Source of the DNA: Ancistrus triradiatus
Taxonomy: Eukaryota; Chordata; Actinopteri; Siluriformes; Loricariidae
DNA: 64,000 nucleotides
NCBI GenBank assembly: GCA_025084515.1
Contig: JAJAGP010000051.1
Span: 186,001 to 250,000 of the forward strand
Reading direction: 5' to 3'
In this document: positions 43,891 through 55,760 of the stretch, piece by piece
How positions within the stretch are numbered: the stretch's first letter is position 1
Layout: every line of letters starts with the position of its first letter
Notes under the pieces: generated by a model
Seen by the model: only the letters and a program-made list of their open reading frames with translations
Database searches by the model: none
Told to the model about the DNA's origin: nothing
Translations under genes and position numbers: made by a program

Positions 43891-44722
43891 AACAGTACAT
43901 CGATTAAACTTCTAGAGCAATGTTAACCTAAGATGAGTCCGGTGAGAAGTTTACTACTGGCACTTCAGCCACTGTTTTTCAAACTGTCTAGGTAATTAGA
44001 TAGCAAGATACTTGATATTAGAACAGATGAATTGCTATGATAATAAGTCTGTTTTTCTATGTGTTGTTCCTTAGCTTCGGGTAAAACGGCTGAGTTTGTT
44101 GCTCCCAGGCAAACAGCCTTCTTCCTACTCTCTCTTTCTGACAGAAAATTAGCATCACACGTCTAAATGCTTGTAAACACAACTATGAAGTAAATGTTAA
44201 AAGCGTAACCCTATGATTCGACTCATTAATAAACATTCAAATAAACTTTTAAGGAATATGTCACTATAGATCTGGTATAGACCTGTCATTAATTAAAACC
44301 GTGGGCAAAACATAAGCACTCCTCCGCCCTCTATTATATCACCAGGCTTGTCTACATTACTCCTAATTTAGCCCTGTCTTGCCATAACACTGTCTGCTAC
44401 ATTATAGCAATGTTAGAAATCCTCTCCTGCTGCAAAGCCCATCATACATAATATCTGACAGCGTCTATTTTATGAGCACTTAGGTTTGCCCTATAGTTAT
44501 ATCACACACTCAGTACTTCACTGTCGCTTGTCAGGGATGCTGTGCCTGGCTAACAGGGCTGCGGGACGTCTAATTTCTGTGGAGGACGTCCTCTGGCTGT
44601 CAGTCAGAGCAAAAAATAGTTTTTTTTAGCTTGCACAGGTACAATTCATTGGTTTTCATAAATGCTACTTTAAGACATAATTGCAACATGCAGTGTTCAG
44701 CTGTCCCAACCTAAATAGGAAC
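43891..44722. other. Intergenic, nothing recognised
   Basis: Unique sequence, no coding evidence. Confidence 0.3.
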
Positions 44723-44893
44723 TGTGGTGGATTAGCAGTTAAGGTGCTGGACTGTGGATCGGGTCCAGGGTTCACATCCCATCTTTGCCAAGTGGCTACT
44801 ACTGGGTTAGCCCAATTGGTAACCCACAATTGCTTGTCTTGTGAGACTGTCTCCGTAGCTCTGGACAAGGGCATCTGCTAAATGATTAAATGT
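44723..44893 (+). mobile_element. tRNA-derived SINE, copy E (diverged)
   Basis: Plus-strand head (TGGTGGATTAGCAGTTAAGG), B-box region (GGTTCACATCCC), body (TAACCCACAATTGCTTG) and tail (TAGCTCTGGACAAGGGCATCTGCTAAATG). The body-tail linker differs again (TCTTGTGAGACTGTCTCCG). Confidence 0.75.
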
Positions 44894-45618
44894 AGACTAG
44901 GAACTGCCCAATAATACAACTACCAAATAAATATCCAACCAACAGCATACTGATGTTTCACTGAAAAATACTACTGTAGTAGGGTTTGTTGGTGGATCTC
45001 ACCCAATGTGAGGCGATTATTTCCTGGTAAAAGAGTGCAGGAGTGCTCTATGGTCAGCGGTGACCTTCATATGAGTAGAGTAAGAGCTGGAACAATAGGC
45101 TGTTGTGTTGTGGGAATCATAATCAGGCTGATGGAGGAAGCAACGAACAGATTTTATCATTAATACCATCACTGAGTGATAAAACACTAAAAGCAACTCG
45201 TTGGACTTAACTGGAGGCATCCATGGTATTTGTGAGCCCGAAATAAACGGATTACCAAATTAAACCAGGTTTTATAAGGATATAACTCCATTTGATTGAA
45301 ACACAAAAGTCAGTAGAAAAGAACCAATATCGCTTTGCATTTCCAGACTACCACGCACACCTAAACCTATTTTCAGCTCTGGTGGGTCTTGGGTCAGAAG
45401 CTGGCAATATCTTCAAGAAACTGTGAAGCGTCACCAACTCTTGAGCAAAAGGAGCTTCTCTGAAGGGATAAGGGCGTGGATGTGGTCATGGATAAGGTCA
45501 ATCAGCTGTAACATAACTGTAATGGAATGGTGTCTAAGATACTTACACAACTATGTTCAAAAGTAGAGAAAAAAAACACACTGGAATGTCTGGCTCTATC
45601 TCATTCTGGTCAGTTTTG
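44894..45618. other. Intergenic, nothing recognised
   Basis: Unique sequence. Confidence 0.3.
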
Positions 45619-45787
45619 CAGCTGTGGTCATCCTTCTGCTTGAGCTAGTTTCATCAAGGGGTGCAACCTAGTGACTAAGGTACTGTTCACCTGATACCAT
45701 GGCATACAGCAGTCAGAATTATCCCTGGGCCATGGATAGGATTTGGTATGTGGATTGATTCCCATTGTCCTTCTGTTCCTTGATGCA
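45619..45787 (+). repeat. Duplicated segment, copy 1
   Basis: About 170 bases resembling 46485-46665. Shared blocks are GCTGTGGTCATCC, TTTCATCAAGGGGTGC, ACCTAGTGACT, TCACCTGA, GGGCCA, TTTGGTATGTGG and CCCATTGTCC. Identity is high at the left and weakens in the middle. Confidence 0.8.
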
Positions 45788-46484
45788 TGTATTTCCATTT
45801 ACATCAGAGACATTCACTGTACAAACTGTACCACCTCTTCTCAGTCCAGGAATCCCGTCGCACAGGTCTTTATAGCCCAATCAAGCTGGTCCAAAATAAT
45901 AACACAGCTAAAACCTTAGGTGGCACCTTCTTCAGGATACCCAAAGGGGCACCCAGGCACATAAAATAATTTCTTTGGATTGTAGCACTCTCAGTCAGAT
46001 ATGCAACCAATAACGTGAGAAACGAGAAAGTATTGTTTTGAAGTGGATGATGTTTTGGATTTTACTTTATTCATGAAATAAATATTGATCTAGTATTTGA
46101 CATACACACGTTTGTTACCCCTAATTATATTATGCCAAATTATATTAAGTAATTGCTTGAATTTGGGCTACGTTTTGCAGAAACATACTTGTTATAGGAG
46201 TAAAACCAGTTTAAAAGTCTGAACCTACCCCAGAATAAACAAGATATGAATTGAATATTGCCAGCTTTTGTAAGCTATTGCATCATAGCCAAGCATCAAT
46301 CATACCCAGACACATACTAAGCCCTACACATATTCCTTCACTAGGTATGTCACTGAAACTGCCAGACAGCTTGAAAAAAACAAAAACCAAAACAAAAAAA
46401 AACAGTAAAACCTAAAAGCAAAAGGAGCAGAAGCATGAGATTGATAGATCACTACCATGGTGTCCAGCAGATCATGAAGAAGCT
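45788..46484. other. Spacer between duplicated segments
   Basis: Unique, with A-rich stretches at 46374-46402. No gene evidence. Confidence 0.3.
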
Positions 46485-46665
46485 GCAGCTGTGGTCATCC
46501 TCCTGCTTCAGCTGGTTTCATCAAGGGGTGCGACCTAGTGACTCTGAAGTATTGCTCACCTGACACTATGACCTAATCCTGTCCGAAGCAGACTTATCTC
46601 CCCGGGCCACATATAAGATTTGATATGTGGCGTGACTCCCATTGTCCCTTTAGCCTTTGATGTGT
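46485..46665 (+). repeat. Duplicated segment, copy 2
   Basis: Same orientation as the copy at 45619; start-to-start distance is 866 bases. It is not recognised as a known transposon. It could be a tandem duplication remnant or two insertions of one unknown repeat. Confidence 0.8.
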
Positions 46666-46718
46666 CAAGACAGTGGTGTTCATGCTTTAACGATCTCAGA
46701 AAACTACAGAGTGTAATT

Positions 46719-46735
46719 CTCTCTCTCTCTCTAAT
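46719..46735. repeat. CT microsatellite
   Basis: About seven CT units. Confidence 0.75.
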
Positions 46736-46984
46736 ATCGAATCCGGTTTTTCGCACTTTGTCTTGCATGTATCTGACACTACAGAAATATTTTTGTCTTT
46801 ACAAACCACTTCAGAGCCATATGCGTGGGAAACGTAAGATTCAACAGAATGCATTTCTTACTTTGTAATAATTCAGCAAACACAAACACAAAAGTGATTA
46901 CCAGACTGAAAACGCATAGTATTAATTTCATTAGGCACATTTATAAAAAGCAGCATGTGCAAGCTGTTATCCCGTGTGCCTGTT

Positions 46985-47340
46985 TCATTAATTAAATAAA
47001 AATAGAATAGCAGTGTTAGACTGGTGATCAGTCCTGTGATTTCATACTTTGTAGAATCATCTTGTGCTTTAATTTCAGTCTGTTCGGGGATGTCTCTACA
47101 AGCTTTGTACATCTTGTGTGGGGATCATTTGCCCATTCCTTTAAACTGTTTGTGTTCAGTCAAATTTTGTGGTGAGCGACAATGGACTGCTTACTTCCAG
47201 TCAATGACCATTCAATAACATTCATCCTCCTCTTATACTTACGCCACTGTTTTTTGTTTTGGTTTTTGGTGGAGTCAGCATTATACTGGAAGATGTATAA
47301 TTTATAATGTATAATTTGGAAATTTGGGTATACTTGGCAG
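46985..47340. repeat. Probable DNA-transposon remnant
   Basis: CATCTTGTGCTTTAATTTCAG, GGGATGTCTCTACAAGCTTTG, CATTTGCCCATTCCTTT and TGTTCAGTCAAATTTTGTGG read like a decayed copy of a DNA transposon abundant in fish. Family and orientation are uncertain. Confidence 0.4.
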
Positions 47341-48272
47341 CATCCATTTTCCCTTAAATCCTGATCAACTACTACAATCTAGTAGCGTCATAGAACGAAC
47401 ATCATATTCTCCTGTAAGTAATGTTATGTTCCTAAAAGAGGTGTGGCCTAGACCCAACCATTTATCGTGTAAAGCAATTAGTTCTGTGGTTTTCAGATCA
47501 TCTCACCCTAGTCTCGTTCTCAACACAACAACAGCCACTGCTCTGACTGTGCTTCAGTTCATACCAGCCCTTTCTCTGTATAAACTTAGACACGTAGCAG
47601 GCACTTAGAAACAGTCCCTTATGAATATGAATGTATTGCACTTCTCCGTCTCTATATTTTGTATTCTCCCTCCTTATTTAGAAATGGCTGTAACCACATG
47701 CAGGTGTTGTCTGGGACTCGCAGTTTTTATGATTTGGTTTTGAGAAACTATGTATGTGTAAATTGGGGAATAAAGGGACCTGAAGGGACCTGAAAGAAAT
47801 TTTCTTCATTTCCTTCAATTATTCCCACCTCTTACCCAGTACAACCCCGTATTCGCTGCCATAATACCAAAGCAAGCAGTGCCGGGTCTGCCTATTTCCG
47901 CTAATGTCTCTATTAATCCACTTCAGCATTTGCTGAAAGCAGGAACATGATGAATCCACCACCACGTCTAGACAGAGTGCTGGAGCTGCACATGAAGACA
48001 AGCCATACTTTCTTCTTCCCTGATGAGAGGTGGCCTGGATTTTCACATGCAAATCATTTGTATCTGATGTGCCATTATCATCCATCTTTCCTATAATGTC
48101 ATAATATCAACACACATTTATTTCGGGATGCACCCACTGCTGAGAACTACCATAGAAAAGCCAGTTCTGTGGTTCCATAAAGAATTCAACTTGTGAATTC
48201 CATGAGTGGCCGACTCTCACTTATATATGCTCTAAGTATAATGATCAAATAATTATCAGTCGCGATTGCATT
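47341..48272. other. Intergenic, nothing recognised
   Basis: Open frames of 94 and 88 codons without features. Confidence 0.3.
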
Positions 48273-48291
48273 CTTTCTTTCTTTCTTTTCC
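48273..48291. repeat. CTTT microsatellite
   Basis: About four to five CTTT units. Confidence 0.75.
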
Positions 48292-48419
48292 CCTGCTCCA
48301 CCTCACTTATGTTTCACAAAACACAAAGCAATGCTGAGTAAAAAAGGGGGAAAAAAAAACAAAACTTGGCTCTCATGAAGAATAAAAAAATCCCTCCGCT
48401 AGGCTTGTCATATTAATGC

Positions 48420-48650
48420 GCTTTTGGTGAACATTTTCAGTTCTGTGAGTGATGCTCGCTTTGCTCAACCTGAATTTAAACACAGCAGGGAAGGAGAGCG
48501 AGGGTGTAAATTAACACATTTTGACTGCCAGCTGATGGATAACCATGAATAATGTTTTATTTGTTGATCAGCTCAATCAAGTCACAGAGGCGAGTTTAAT
48601 AATGTCTGCATCTGTAAGGGAGAAAAATCGACAGAGTGAAATGTAGCATG
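48420..48650. promoter_or_regulatory. Candidate conserved non-coding element
   Basis: CATATTAATGCGC, GTGTAAATTAACAC, TGGATAACCATGAATAATG, TTGTTGATCAGC and GAGTTTAATAATG. No frame. Inference. Confidence 0.35.
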
Positions 48651-48677
48651 AAAGCTAAAAATCAGCAATCAAGAACA

Positions 48678-48700
48678 TCTCTCTCTCTCTCTCTCTCTCT
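48678..48700. repeat. CT microsatellite
   Basis: About eleven CT units immediately left of the Tx1-like LINE. Confidence 0.85.
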
Positions 48701-48914
48701 GTGCATGCGCAGTTGGTAGCAGTTGGCAGCATTGTGCGGAGCAATGCAAGTGGTTGGCATCTTGTCAAACGGTTTCTTTCTGATTGTGCACTGTTCTCAG
48801 ACTTTTTTGAAGTTTGTTTGCACGCGAGTCACTAAATGGGTGTGTGTGGGTGGTACAGTTGGGAGTGTGTGTGGGGTTTTTGTTCATGGAGACTACCAGC
48901 TTTTTGCTGGGAGC

Positions 48915-49049
48915 ATGGCATCACCAAACACCAGGCTGTTCGAGGGCCAGACGTGCCAGCATAGCTTGAAGGTGGAGGGCAGGGCGGGTGAGGGGGTAAA
49001 CTGTGCAATAGATGGAGAAACCTTCATAGTGGCAAAGATAATGAGATAA
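48915..49049 (+). pseudogene. Tx1-like LINE ORF1, N-terminal stub
   Basis: The ATG at 48915 begins MASPNTRLFEGQTCQHSLKV and runs 44 codons to a stop at 49047-49049. The start and the basic HSLKV stretch fit the ORF1 start of fish Tx1-like elements. In family members a longer nucleic-acid-binding protein follows. Moderate certainty, helped by the ORF2 next to it. Confidence 0.45.
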
Positions 49050-49097
49050 TGCACCCTCATATGACTTTATGGCCCAGTACTAAATGTAATGTAAAGC

Positions 49098-50195
49098 CAC
49101 AGAGTGCATACTGGCATTTTAACGCTGCGCTTTGAAGTGATGCTAATTTAAGAAAGTCTTTTGGCCTATTTTCAGATCAGAACAATTTTCAACAATTGTG
49201 GGGTGTGGGCAAAGCACACATTCAAATGTTCTGTCAGGAGAACACTCTCAATGTTACTAGGAACATTACCAGATCTCTTAAAGCTTTGGAGACTGAAATA
49301 GCGGAACTCTAGGATTTAGCAGAGAACACAGGAAATCATGGGCATATTGAAGCTCTTAGAAGAAAAAAAGCTGCACTGGCAGATCTGCGAGGTACAGCTC
49401 AGGGGGCACTGGTCTGCTGACATTTTCAGCATGCAACAGAAATGGATGCTTCTTCAAGGTTTTCCTTTGAACAGAAAAGGCTTATGAATGCTAGGTGGAC
49501 AAAATCAGGGGATCTCTTATCAGAGCCTACAGAAATTCGCAAGCAGACAGTCAGCTCTTTCTCAAAGCCCTATGAAAGCGAGTGGTCGGCGGCACAAGAG
49601 GTGGAAGATAGGTTCTTTCTGGACCAGGCCAAGATCACACAACAGACAGTCGCAGTGCTTGACGCTGAATTCTCTCTGAGGGAGCTATATGAGGCTCTCC
49701 CAGGGCATGCGGAATAGCCTGGCATCGATGGCCTTCCTGTAGAGCTTTACAAAGCTTATTGGTCAGTGTTGGGGCAGGATGTGCTGAGGGTTCTCCACAG
49801 TAGTGTGCAGGAAGGGAAGCTTCTGCTGAGCTGTTGGAGAGCCGTTCTCACCTTGCTGCCTCAAAAGGTAGACCTAATCAATTTGGAAAAGTGGTGTCCT
49901 GTCTTTCTGTTATGTCCAGATTGGAAGTTGTTCTCAAAAGCATTAGCCTCAAGACTGGGGAAGCTGATGGAGCAGGTTATTCGCCTTGACCAGACATAAC
50001 ATTTTTGACTATATCCAAGTTGAGATGTTTTGGACATCTCCAGTAGTGGGCTTGAAGACATGACTCATGTTTTCAGACCAGTGAAGGGCTTTTGACTGGG
50101 TTGAACATGAGTGCCTGTGGAACGTTTTGGAGAGCACTGGATTTAACTTTGGTTTCATAGCCAGGATCAAGGAAATTTCAGGACAACTGTAAATA
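49098..50195 (+). pseudogene. Tx1-like LINE ORF2 fragment
   Basis: Successive family blocks: YWHFNAAL (49107), WWGVGKAHIQMFCQENT (around 49200-49250), ALETEIAEL, RRKKAALADLRG, MDASSRFSFEQKR, EFSLRELYEAL, PGIDGLPVELYKAYW, LLSCWRAVLTLLPQK, LINLEKWCPVFLLCPDWKL (family NWRPVSLLCTDYK), LASRLGKLMEQVI, LDQT, and finally AFDWVEHECLWNVLESTG (family AFDRVEHEYLW) with FGFIARIKE. The catalytic FADD and everything after it are missing. Stops at about 49310, 49420, 49715 and 49998 and at least one frameshift. Confidence 0.85.
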
Positions 50196-50215
50196 CACCA
50201 CTGAAACAGGGACAT

Positions 50216-50345
50216 GCTCTAAGAACAGAAAAGGTGAATGTCCTTGAGTGGCCATGATCTAAATCTGAAATCTATCCGAATCTAAACATGCAGCAGTCCA
50301 TTGCCACTCACCAAGAAATTTGACTAAACTGCAATTAAAAAATGG
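50216..50345 (+). pseudogene. Tc1/mariner-like 3' fragment
   Basis: NRKGECPXVLEWP-like reading (GTCCTTGAGTGGCC at 50239) followed by GATCTAAATCTGAA resembles the ..VLEWPSQSPDLNPIE block at the C-terminus of Tc1/mariner transposases. ACAAAGTATTTG at about 50355 resembles the end. It abuts the LINE. Confidence 0.4.
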
Positions 50346-50689
50346 GTGTGTATACAAAGTATTTGTAGAGTCATTTTTAGTTCCCTCCACCCTAATCTAT
50401 TAAAATATATTTCTAATGTGTTTTGATTTCAGTCTGCAGGACATTACTTGAAAGGCTTGATGATTTTCCATAGACACTTGTAGACACCATGGGGGCCAAT
50501 TTACTGAAAAAGCACATTGTACATCTATATTTTTGTGGGTCCAGTATTTTCTTCTTACTCTAACCCAGAACCCTTTTCTATACTCCACGTTACAACTCAG
50601 TGCTCTAAGGAAAATGAACTCTAAAGAGTCAGTCCATTGGCTGATGGCATTTACACAAACGGCTGTGATGAGAGAAAATTATTCCTTTA
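50346..50689. other. Intergenic, nothing recognised
   Basis: AT-rich, no gene evidence. Confidence 0.25.
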
Positions 50690-51110
50690 TGATCCCTTGC
50701 TTGGTCCATTGGCATGCAAAAAAAAAAAAAAGAAATCATTAATCAAGCAGCGACAAGTACTTTGTTCTCATTAGAGGAGTCAAGAAATAATCTCATTCTG
50801 GGCACGCTGTTTGTAATCCCAAAAGGTCATTTTTAAATCTTACCCACCAGCCGTTCGGACCAGGCGGGAGCCTTGGCACACATACAGCAGTCTATAACAG
50901 GTCTTAATGAATACATTTCACGGACAATGCACAGTCCTCTAGGAGTCCTTAAATAAGAATAATAACGTCCCCCACTTTGTGAATATATTGATTTCCATTG
51001 AGCCTAGTACATTTAGTGTTGGTCTCAATTTAAATGGTTGTTATTATTAAGGCTAACACCATTCACAAGGAGAGAAAACTAAAGTTGAGCAGGGCAAATT
51101 AGAGTCTTCG
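50690..51110. promoter_or_regulatory. Candidate conserved non-coding element
   Basis: AATCATTAATCAAGC, CTCATTAGAGG, GGTCTTAATGAATAC, GGAGTCCTTAAATAAG and TTATTATTAAGGC; an A12 run at 50719. Inference. Confidence 0.33.
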
Positions 51111-51344
51111 CCTCTATTGATCAGATGTGTGTACAGGCATGATATGAATGCTAAGTGCCACGGCATAATGAAGCGTCAAACACATACTGCAGGGAAAAAG
51201 ATAGTATATTTTGAAACATATCGAGGTATTCAAAATTTTAATAATGTGTGCTGGACTTGTGCCAATTGCATTGCTCCTAATATTTCCGTAATAGGTTTTG
51301 GAACCGCTGCAGTCCTCATCAGGATAAGGACGTTACTGGATCTA

Positions 51345-51650
51345 TTATGCTAGCTTACCAATGCAAAGTCTGAGTTTGAATCTCAGGTCTGTCTGTGTGC
51401 TGCATGGATATGCAACTGGCCATGCCCGAGGGAGGAAAGACAGATGACAGATCATCTCCCCGCCTCAGCAACACTGGCCGATGGAGTTGCCGGCAAAGGT
51501 GACGGAGTGTAATGTGTTTCACCATGTAGGCTTATGCTTGCCTGCCACTGAAAAGAAGTGATGGTACAGAGACACTAGCTGGCCTATGGCCCTCCATCCT
51601 TGGGGCATGGACTGTCAGGAGACCATAAAATTGGACATGACTAAACGGGA
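51345..51650 (+). repeat. SINE-like repeat, degenerate
   Basis: Starts tRNA-like with GAGTTTGAATCTCAGGTC (B-box-like at about 51371). A body follows with GCTGCATGGATATGCAACTG, CATGCCCGAGGGAGG, CATCTCCCCGCCTCAGCAAC and GCATGGACTGTCAGG. CCGAGGGAGG is shared with 19790. Family not named. Confidence 0.45.
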
Positions 51651-51675
51651 GAGTAAATAGGCAACACATCAATTA

Positions 51676-51812
51676 ATTTATTCATTCTCTCATTTTTATA
51701 CCCGCTTAATTAATTTTAGGTTGCGAGGAGCCAGGGCTTATCTGGCAGCACAGGGCAGCAGGGAGGGGAACCAACCCTATCCAGGCTCCCTATCCAGGCT
51801 GGGAATTGAACA
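51676..51812 (-). repeat. Degenerate common fish repeat
   Basis: TTCATTCTCTCATTTTTATACCCGCTTAAT then GGAGCCAGGGCTTATCTGGCAGCACAGGGCAG resembles the abundant fish repeat module (TTCATTTTCTACCGCTTATCC...GGGAGCCTGTGCCTATC). TATCCAGGCTCCC is partly repeated at 51779-51802. Confidence 0.45.
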
Positions 51813-54261
51813 GGCAAAACATAATCAATTTAAGGAGTGTTTAGTCCAGAGTTTTATAGTTTTGAAAATGATCACTCAACTACAATCTCACAGACTTACT
51901 GAGCTTCACAGATTTTTTGAATTTTTGAAACTTGGGGCAAACTTTGCTTGGTCTTTTTATGCTCCATACCAGAATTGCTTGAACCAAAATGGAGGAACAG
52001 GAACTGTTCCTGTAGCAGCGTGCAGACATGACATTTTACATGAAACATTTGACTATGAAAGACATAGAAGAAACTCAACAGAGAAATAGATCATCAAACT
52101 AACCTTCACTGCTGTGTTTTTACTGTTTATGGTCGATATCGTAACTAATTTACTTGCAACCAACTTGGAAAGGTTGGATGGTGAGTAAAAACCAGCAAGT
52201 GGGTAAAATCATAACCCTGCTTTCCTGTAATGTTTTAAAATGGTCTTAAAAGCTGTTATCTATCTTGAATGCTCTATTAAGTCATTCAGGAGGATTGTAT
52301 ATTGTACACTTGTGAAGAAGTGTGTCGTATGTAGTGCTCAATTTCAAATTTGCAGAATTGTAAGGGGGCTGGAATTCACACTGAGAAGAACCATCAACTT
52401 AATGGAGCAGCCCGCTCCAAGTGCCATTAACCAAAGAGTCATTTGCTAAAGATATCACTTCAACTGCAGTGAACTATTGCATCACCCAGAAATTTCAAAA
52501 GAGGGTAGAAGGGGGAAAGGGTAGATATATTTCTGTGGTACATATGCTGAAGGAATTCCTGAGGAGTTCCACTTCCATCATTACAGGTGTCACAGAGAGG
52601 GAAAAAATGAATTGTGTCAGACACAACTGATACAAGTCGAGACATTTCTGAGTCCTTTCACAAACTTGCCAGTTTTCCACAGATTGACGTCACTGCATAA
52701 CTGAAAAGCCAACCACTGTTCCGAACCATCTGTATATTCTGTACAGTTCTATGCTTTCTTCTCTTGACCTCTGCATTTGGAATGGACCACTGCCAAGTCA
52801 CAAAACTTGAAAGTCAGAAATGACCTCATTGCTTATTCTCCTATTAAAGTGAAAGTATTTTCCCCTACCTTGATTCCCGCCACATCACTTGTTCAATGAC
52901 AAGTGTTCAATCATGTTAAGAACCCTTGTGATCCTTCTTTATAATCCATATTTTCCACAATGGCATCAGAACTGCAGTTTACAAGCTCTGGATTATACAA
53001 ACATTATTTTATAACATTATCTGCTTCATGTTTTTTTTGGCCATTCAACTGCCATTGCCTCTTGAGTTGGGTCGGTCCTTGGACGTGTGAGATTTATACG
53101 CTCTGATCATTGGTACCCTTGTTTGAGATGTAGGATATGGATGGCCATCCTCACTCACTGATGATCCTTAATTCTTGTTCCATTTCTTTACTGTTTGGAC
53201 TGACACTCAACATTCAGTCTTAGTAGCTGAAGGAGAATTATCCCTGACACAAATTTGTTCTTTCTGAGAATCAGCAACCACCCAGAAAGTTAAACAAGCA
53301 ACATTAAATTATTTGGTCATCATATTTAAATTGTTATTTTCCCTAGCAATTTTAGGTTTTTAGGAAACCCACTGTTTCTCTGCAGGGTCCTCAAAGTGGA
53401 ACTCATTGATTCTTAAGCCACAATCAAATGCAAATTCAAGTCCTCAGAAAGGCCTGTGCCCATGCAGGTGACATTAAACCAGGGGCCGGGCTGCTTGAAC
53501 TCTAGGTCAAGTTTTCTCTGGGTCTCCAGCAGGACCTGGTTTTCTATCGCACATGCATGCTACCAAGAATCCCGGCCCAGTTTTCTCATATTCCACTATC
53601 ATTCATCATACCACTACTGATTAATGGTGTGGTCTGAACTTGCAAAATTAGCATTAAGTGACTGAATGGACCGTATCACTTTGAATAAAACATAAGCAGA
53701 AATATGCATACAGTACATACATCCTTGTACAAAGTTGCTCCTCAAGGGAACCACTTCTTGAAGAACCCTTGAAGAACAGACATGGTGGTTCTCTCACAGT
53801 ATGCTTTTTAAATGACTTCTTCTTGGAAATCTATCTTTTGTATGCTTCTATAGGTTTCCCCAGTGGGACGAACCAAAGGACTAACTGATACGTTTCTACA
53901 CCACATGGACAACCATCCACTGAAGTTCCACTTTTTTATTCAGCAGATGAGCAAGCGCTAAGAGACAGTCTTAAAATCCCTTTAAAGTCCCTAAAGTCCC
54001 TTTTTCTGTTTGTACTCATGTTTCCTCAAGGTCCTTGTACTCGGAGGCTGACCTTCACTACTATTCATAGGGCTTAAGCTTAATGGTGGTCTTAGTCTCT
54101 GGGCTAATTTTAGTACTATGAGGATACGTCTACCTTGGCTTGCTCTGGTCACTAAGGGTAAGAGTGCCCGCTAAAGAGTTCAGCTCACAGACAGATGTTC
54201 TGACATTTATATTTTGAATATACTGGTATGATTCACAATTAATTTTTCTAACAATTAATAC
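51813..54261. other. Intergenic, no element firmly recognised
   Basis: About 2.4 kb. A frame of 122 codons starting at 51721 runs out of the preceding repeat and is not a gene. Short segment 53735-53800 (GAACCACTTCTTGAAGAACCCTTGAAGAAC) looks like a fish inverted-repeat element built on GGTTCTTCAAG, too short to call. Confidence 0.3.
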
Positions 54262-54500
54262 AAGTTGTCTTGGCCCAGATGCAGCAAAACAGGCTCACAC
54301 CATAATACTACCATCACCATGCTTTACAGACTGGATACTTATTTTGGTTTCATTTAGCCCTTACTAATAGCTAAATGACCAAGTATACCATTTTTTCCCC
54401 CTCCTTTGTTTCATCAAGTTCTCTTTATCAACTTTCAGGGCTTGTGTACTACAAATCTGATGGTGATTTAGGTCATATTTATGCAGAAACAGATTTCACA
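54262..54500 (-). mobile_element. Tc1-like element, internally deleted
   Basis: The minus strand begins near 54500 with TTCTGCATAAATATGACCTAAATCACCATCAGATTT, matching the lead of the 12550 element, then AGTTGATAAAGAGAAC. After a gap it continues as KHGDGSIMV-stop-ACFAASG (54271-54332), the transposase HGGGSIMVWGCF block. Most of the transposase is deleted. No intact protein. (Written here as separate short blocks of the element's non-coding lead and coding scrap.). Confidence 0.7.
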
Positions 54501-54829
54501 AATGCCTTCTTTGGGTGCTTTGTGTCATATAGTTACATATAGTCCATATAGTTCCTAAATAATGTAGCAGTTTAGACTAATTGCTTAACTGTCCAATCTC
54601 CCGGAGTATGCTGGATCCACCTGTCATTCTTTTCAATGCCAAGTTTTTTTGCTAAAATCAAATTGCTCTGTCTAGCCTGGCGCCAATATCTGAAAAAGCC
54701 TCCATTTTCCTCATTCAGAGCCACATTTCCATATTCATTTTTATCAGTTCTATTCACCATCAAGATTTATGCATCAGGTACAAATCAGTTCCCCTTCACC
54801 AATAACAAGCCTGTTTTTTCTCACAGGTA
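54501..54829. other. Intergenic, nothing recognised
   Basis: No element recognised. Confidence 0.25.
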
Positions 54830-55250
54830 GGGTACAAAAAAAAGAGAAAAGGCCAGCTAATTTTCTGTGCGGGTCTCATTTCCATGCTTTTGTGAACGAG
54901 AGCCTGCTGTCCTTGCGACGGTGCTCTGCAGCGCTCCTCTTCAGGGGCACGGAGTGAGTGATCAATAGAGCATTCAACAGCAGCCATTTGGAAAACACGC
55001 ATGTTTCCTCAGCAGAAAGCGAACACGAACGGCAATCCTCAGGGATACTTATGCACATTAGTAAAAGCAGTAATCTTACTTCCATTCTGGCATCAGAAAG
55101 ATCGGACGGCTTTTGAATACCAACAGCGGAAAAAGGCAAAGGAGGGAGTTGATAGAAGGCAGCGACAAAAAAAATGCAATTAGAGATGATATTCGGGAAA
55201 CAGCAAGGTGGAAGCGATCATATTTTTTTATTACCCCATGGCTCAAAGCA
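54830..55250. promoter_or_regulatory. Candidate conserved non-coding element
   Basis: GGCCAGCTAATTTTC, GAGTGATCAATAGAGC, CAGCAGCCATTTGG and ATGCAATTAGAGATG. Frames up to 87 codons on both strands overlap but none stands out. Inference. Confidence 0.35.
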
Positions 55251-55599
55251 GCTTGCTTAAAGATGAGTAATGATCAGAATCTGCCTGCACCCAAAAACTA
55301 AAAGGAAGAAAGACAGATTGACTACATCCATTTTTCAGCTAGTTAGCGCTGCTCGACTCCAAAGTCGATGAAGATATTTTGCGTGAGACGGAGAAAAGTG
55401 GCACTTTTTCTGCAAAGCTTTAAAAAAAGTTGTCGGTAAGAAGTGCTGTAGATAGCACAAAGTTTAATGGTGATGGCATGTAACGTACAATACCAGGGCA
55501 ATCACAGATCAGACAAAGGATTTGCGAGCAAATGCCTCTAGCACTTATGTGAAACATTTCCAAACATGACGACCAACACTTTCCATTTGGATTCAAATA
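55251..55599. other. Intergenic, nothing recognised
   Basis: Unique sequence. Confidence 0.25.
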
Positions 55600-55760
55600 A
55601 GCTAATACGCAAGTGCTTTTTGGCTTGTTTGCACGATTACTGCAGTGATTAATGTTTAATAAGCTGCCAACAATTTTAACCCTAGCTGATGGACTGAGTG
55701 GCTTTTCATTTCTTAATCAGCCATGCCAGAACACGTATCCAGTGATGGTGGAAAATATCA
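55600..55760. promoter_or_regulatory. Possible conserved non-coding element
   Basis: TACTGCAGTGATTAATG, GTTTAATAAGCTGCC and TTCTTAATCAGCC within 160 bases. Inference. Confidence 0.3.

Larger units (their letters stand above)
48701..50215 (+). mobile_element. Tx1-like (L1-group) LINE, internally deleted
   Basis: Left part is a GT-rich 5' region followed by an ORF1 start; the right part is ORF2 from the linker into the reverse transcriptase. The rest of ORF1 and the whole endonuclease are missing between about 49050 and 49100, so an element of several kilobases is reduced to 1.5 kb. The 3' end is also missing; a Tc1-like scrap follows. Confidence 0.75.

Noticed and set aside
51721..52089. 122-codon plus frame
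   Set aside because: It starts inside a degenerate repeat and its downstream part has no known domain.
53735..53800. GGTTCTTCAAG-type inverted repeat element
   Set aside because: Only about 60 bases resemble it and no clear termini are present.
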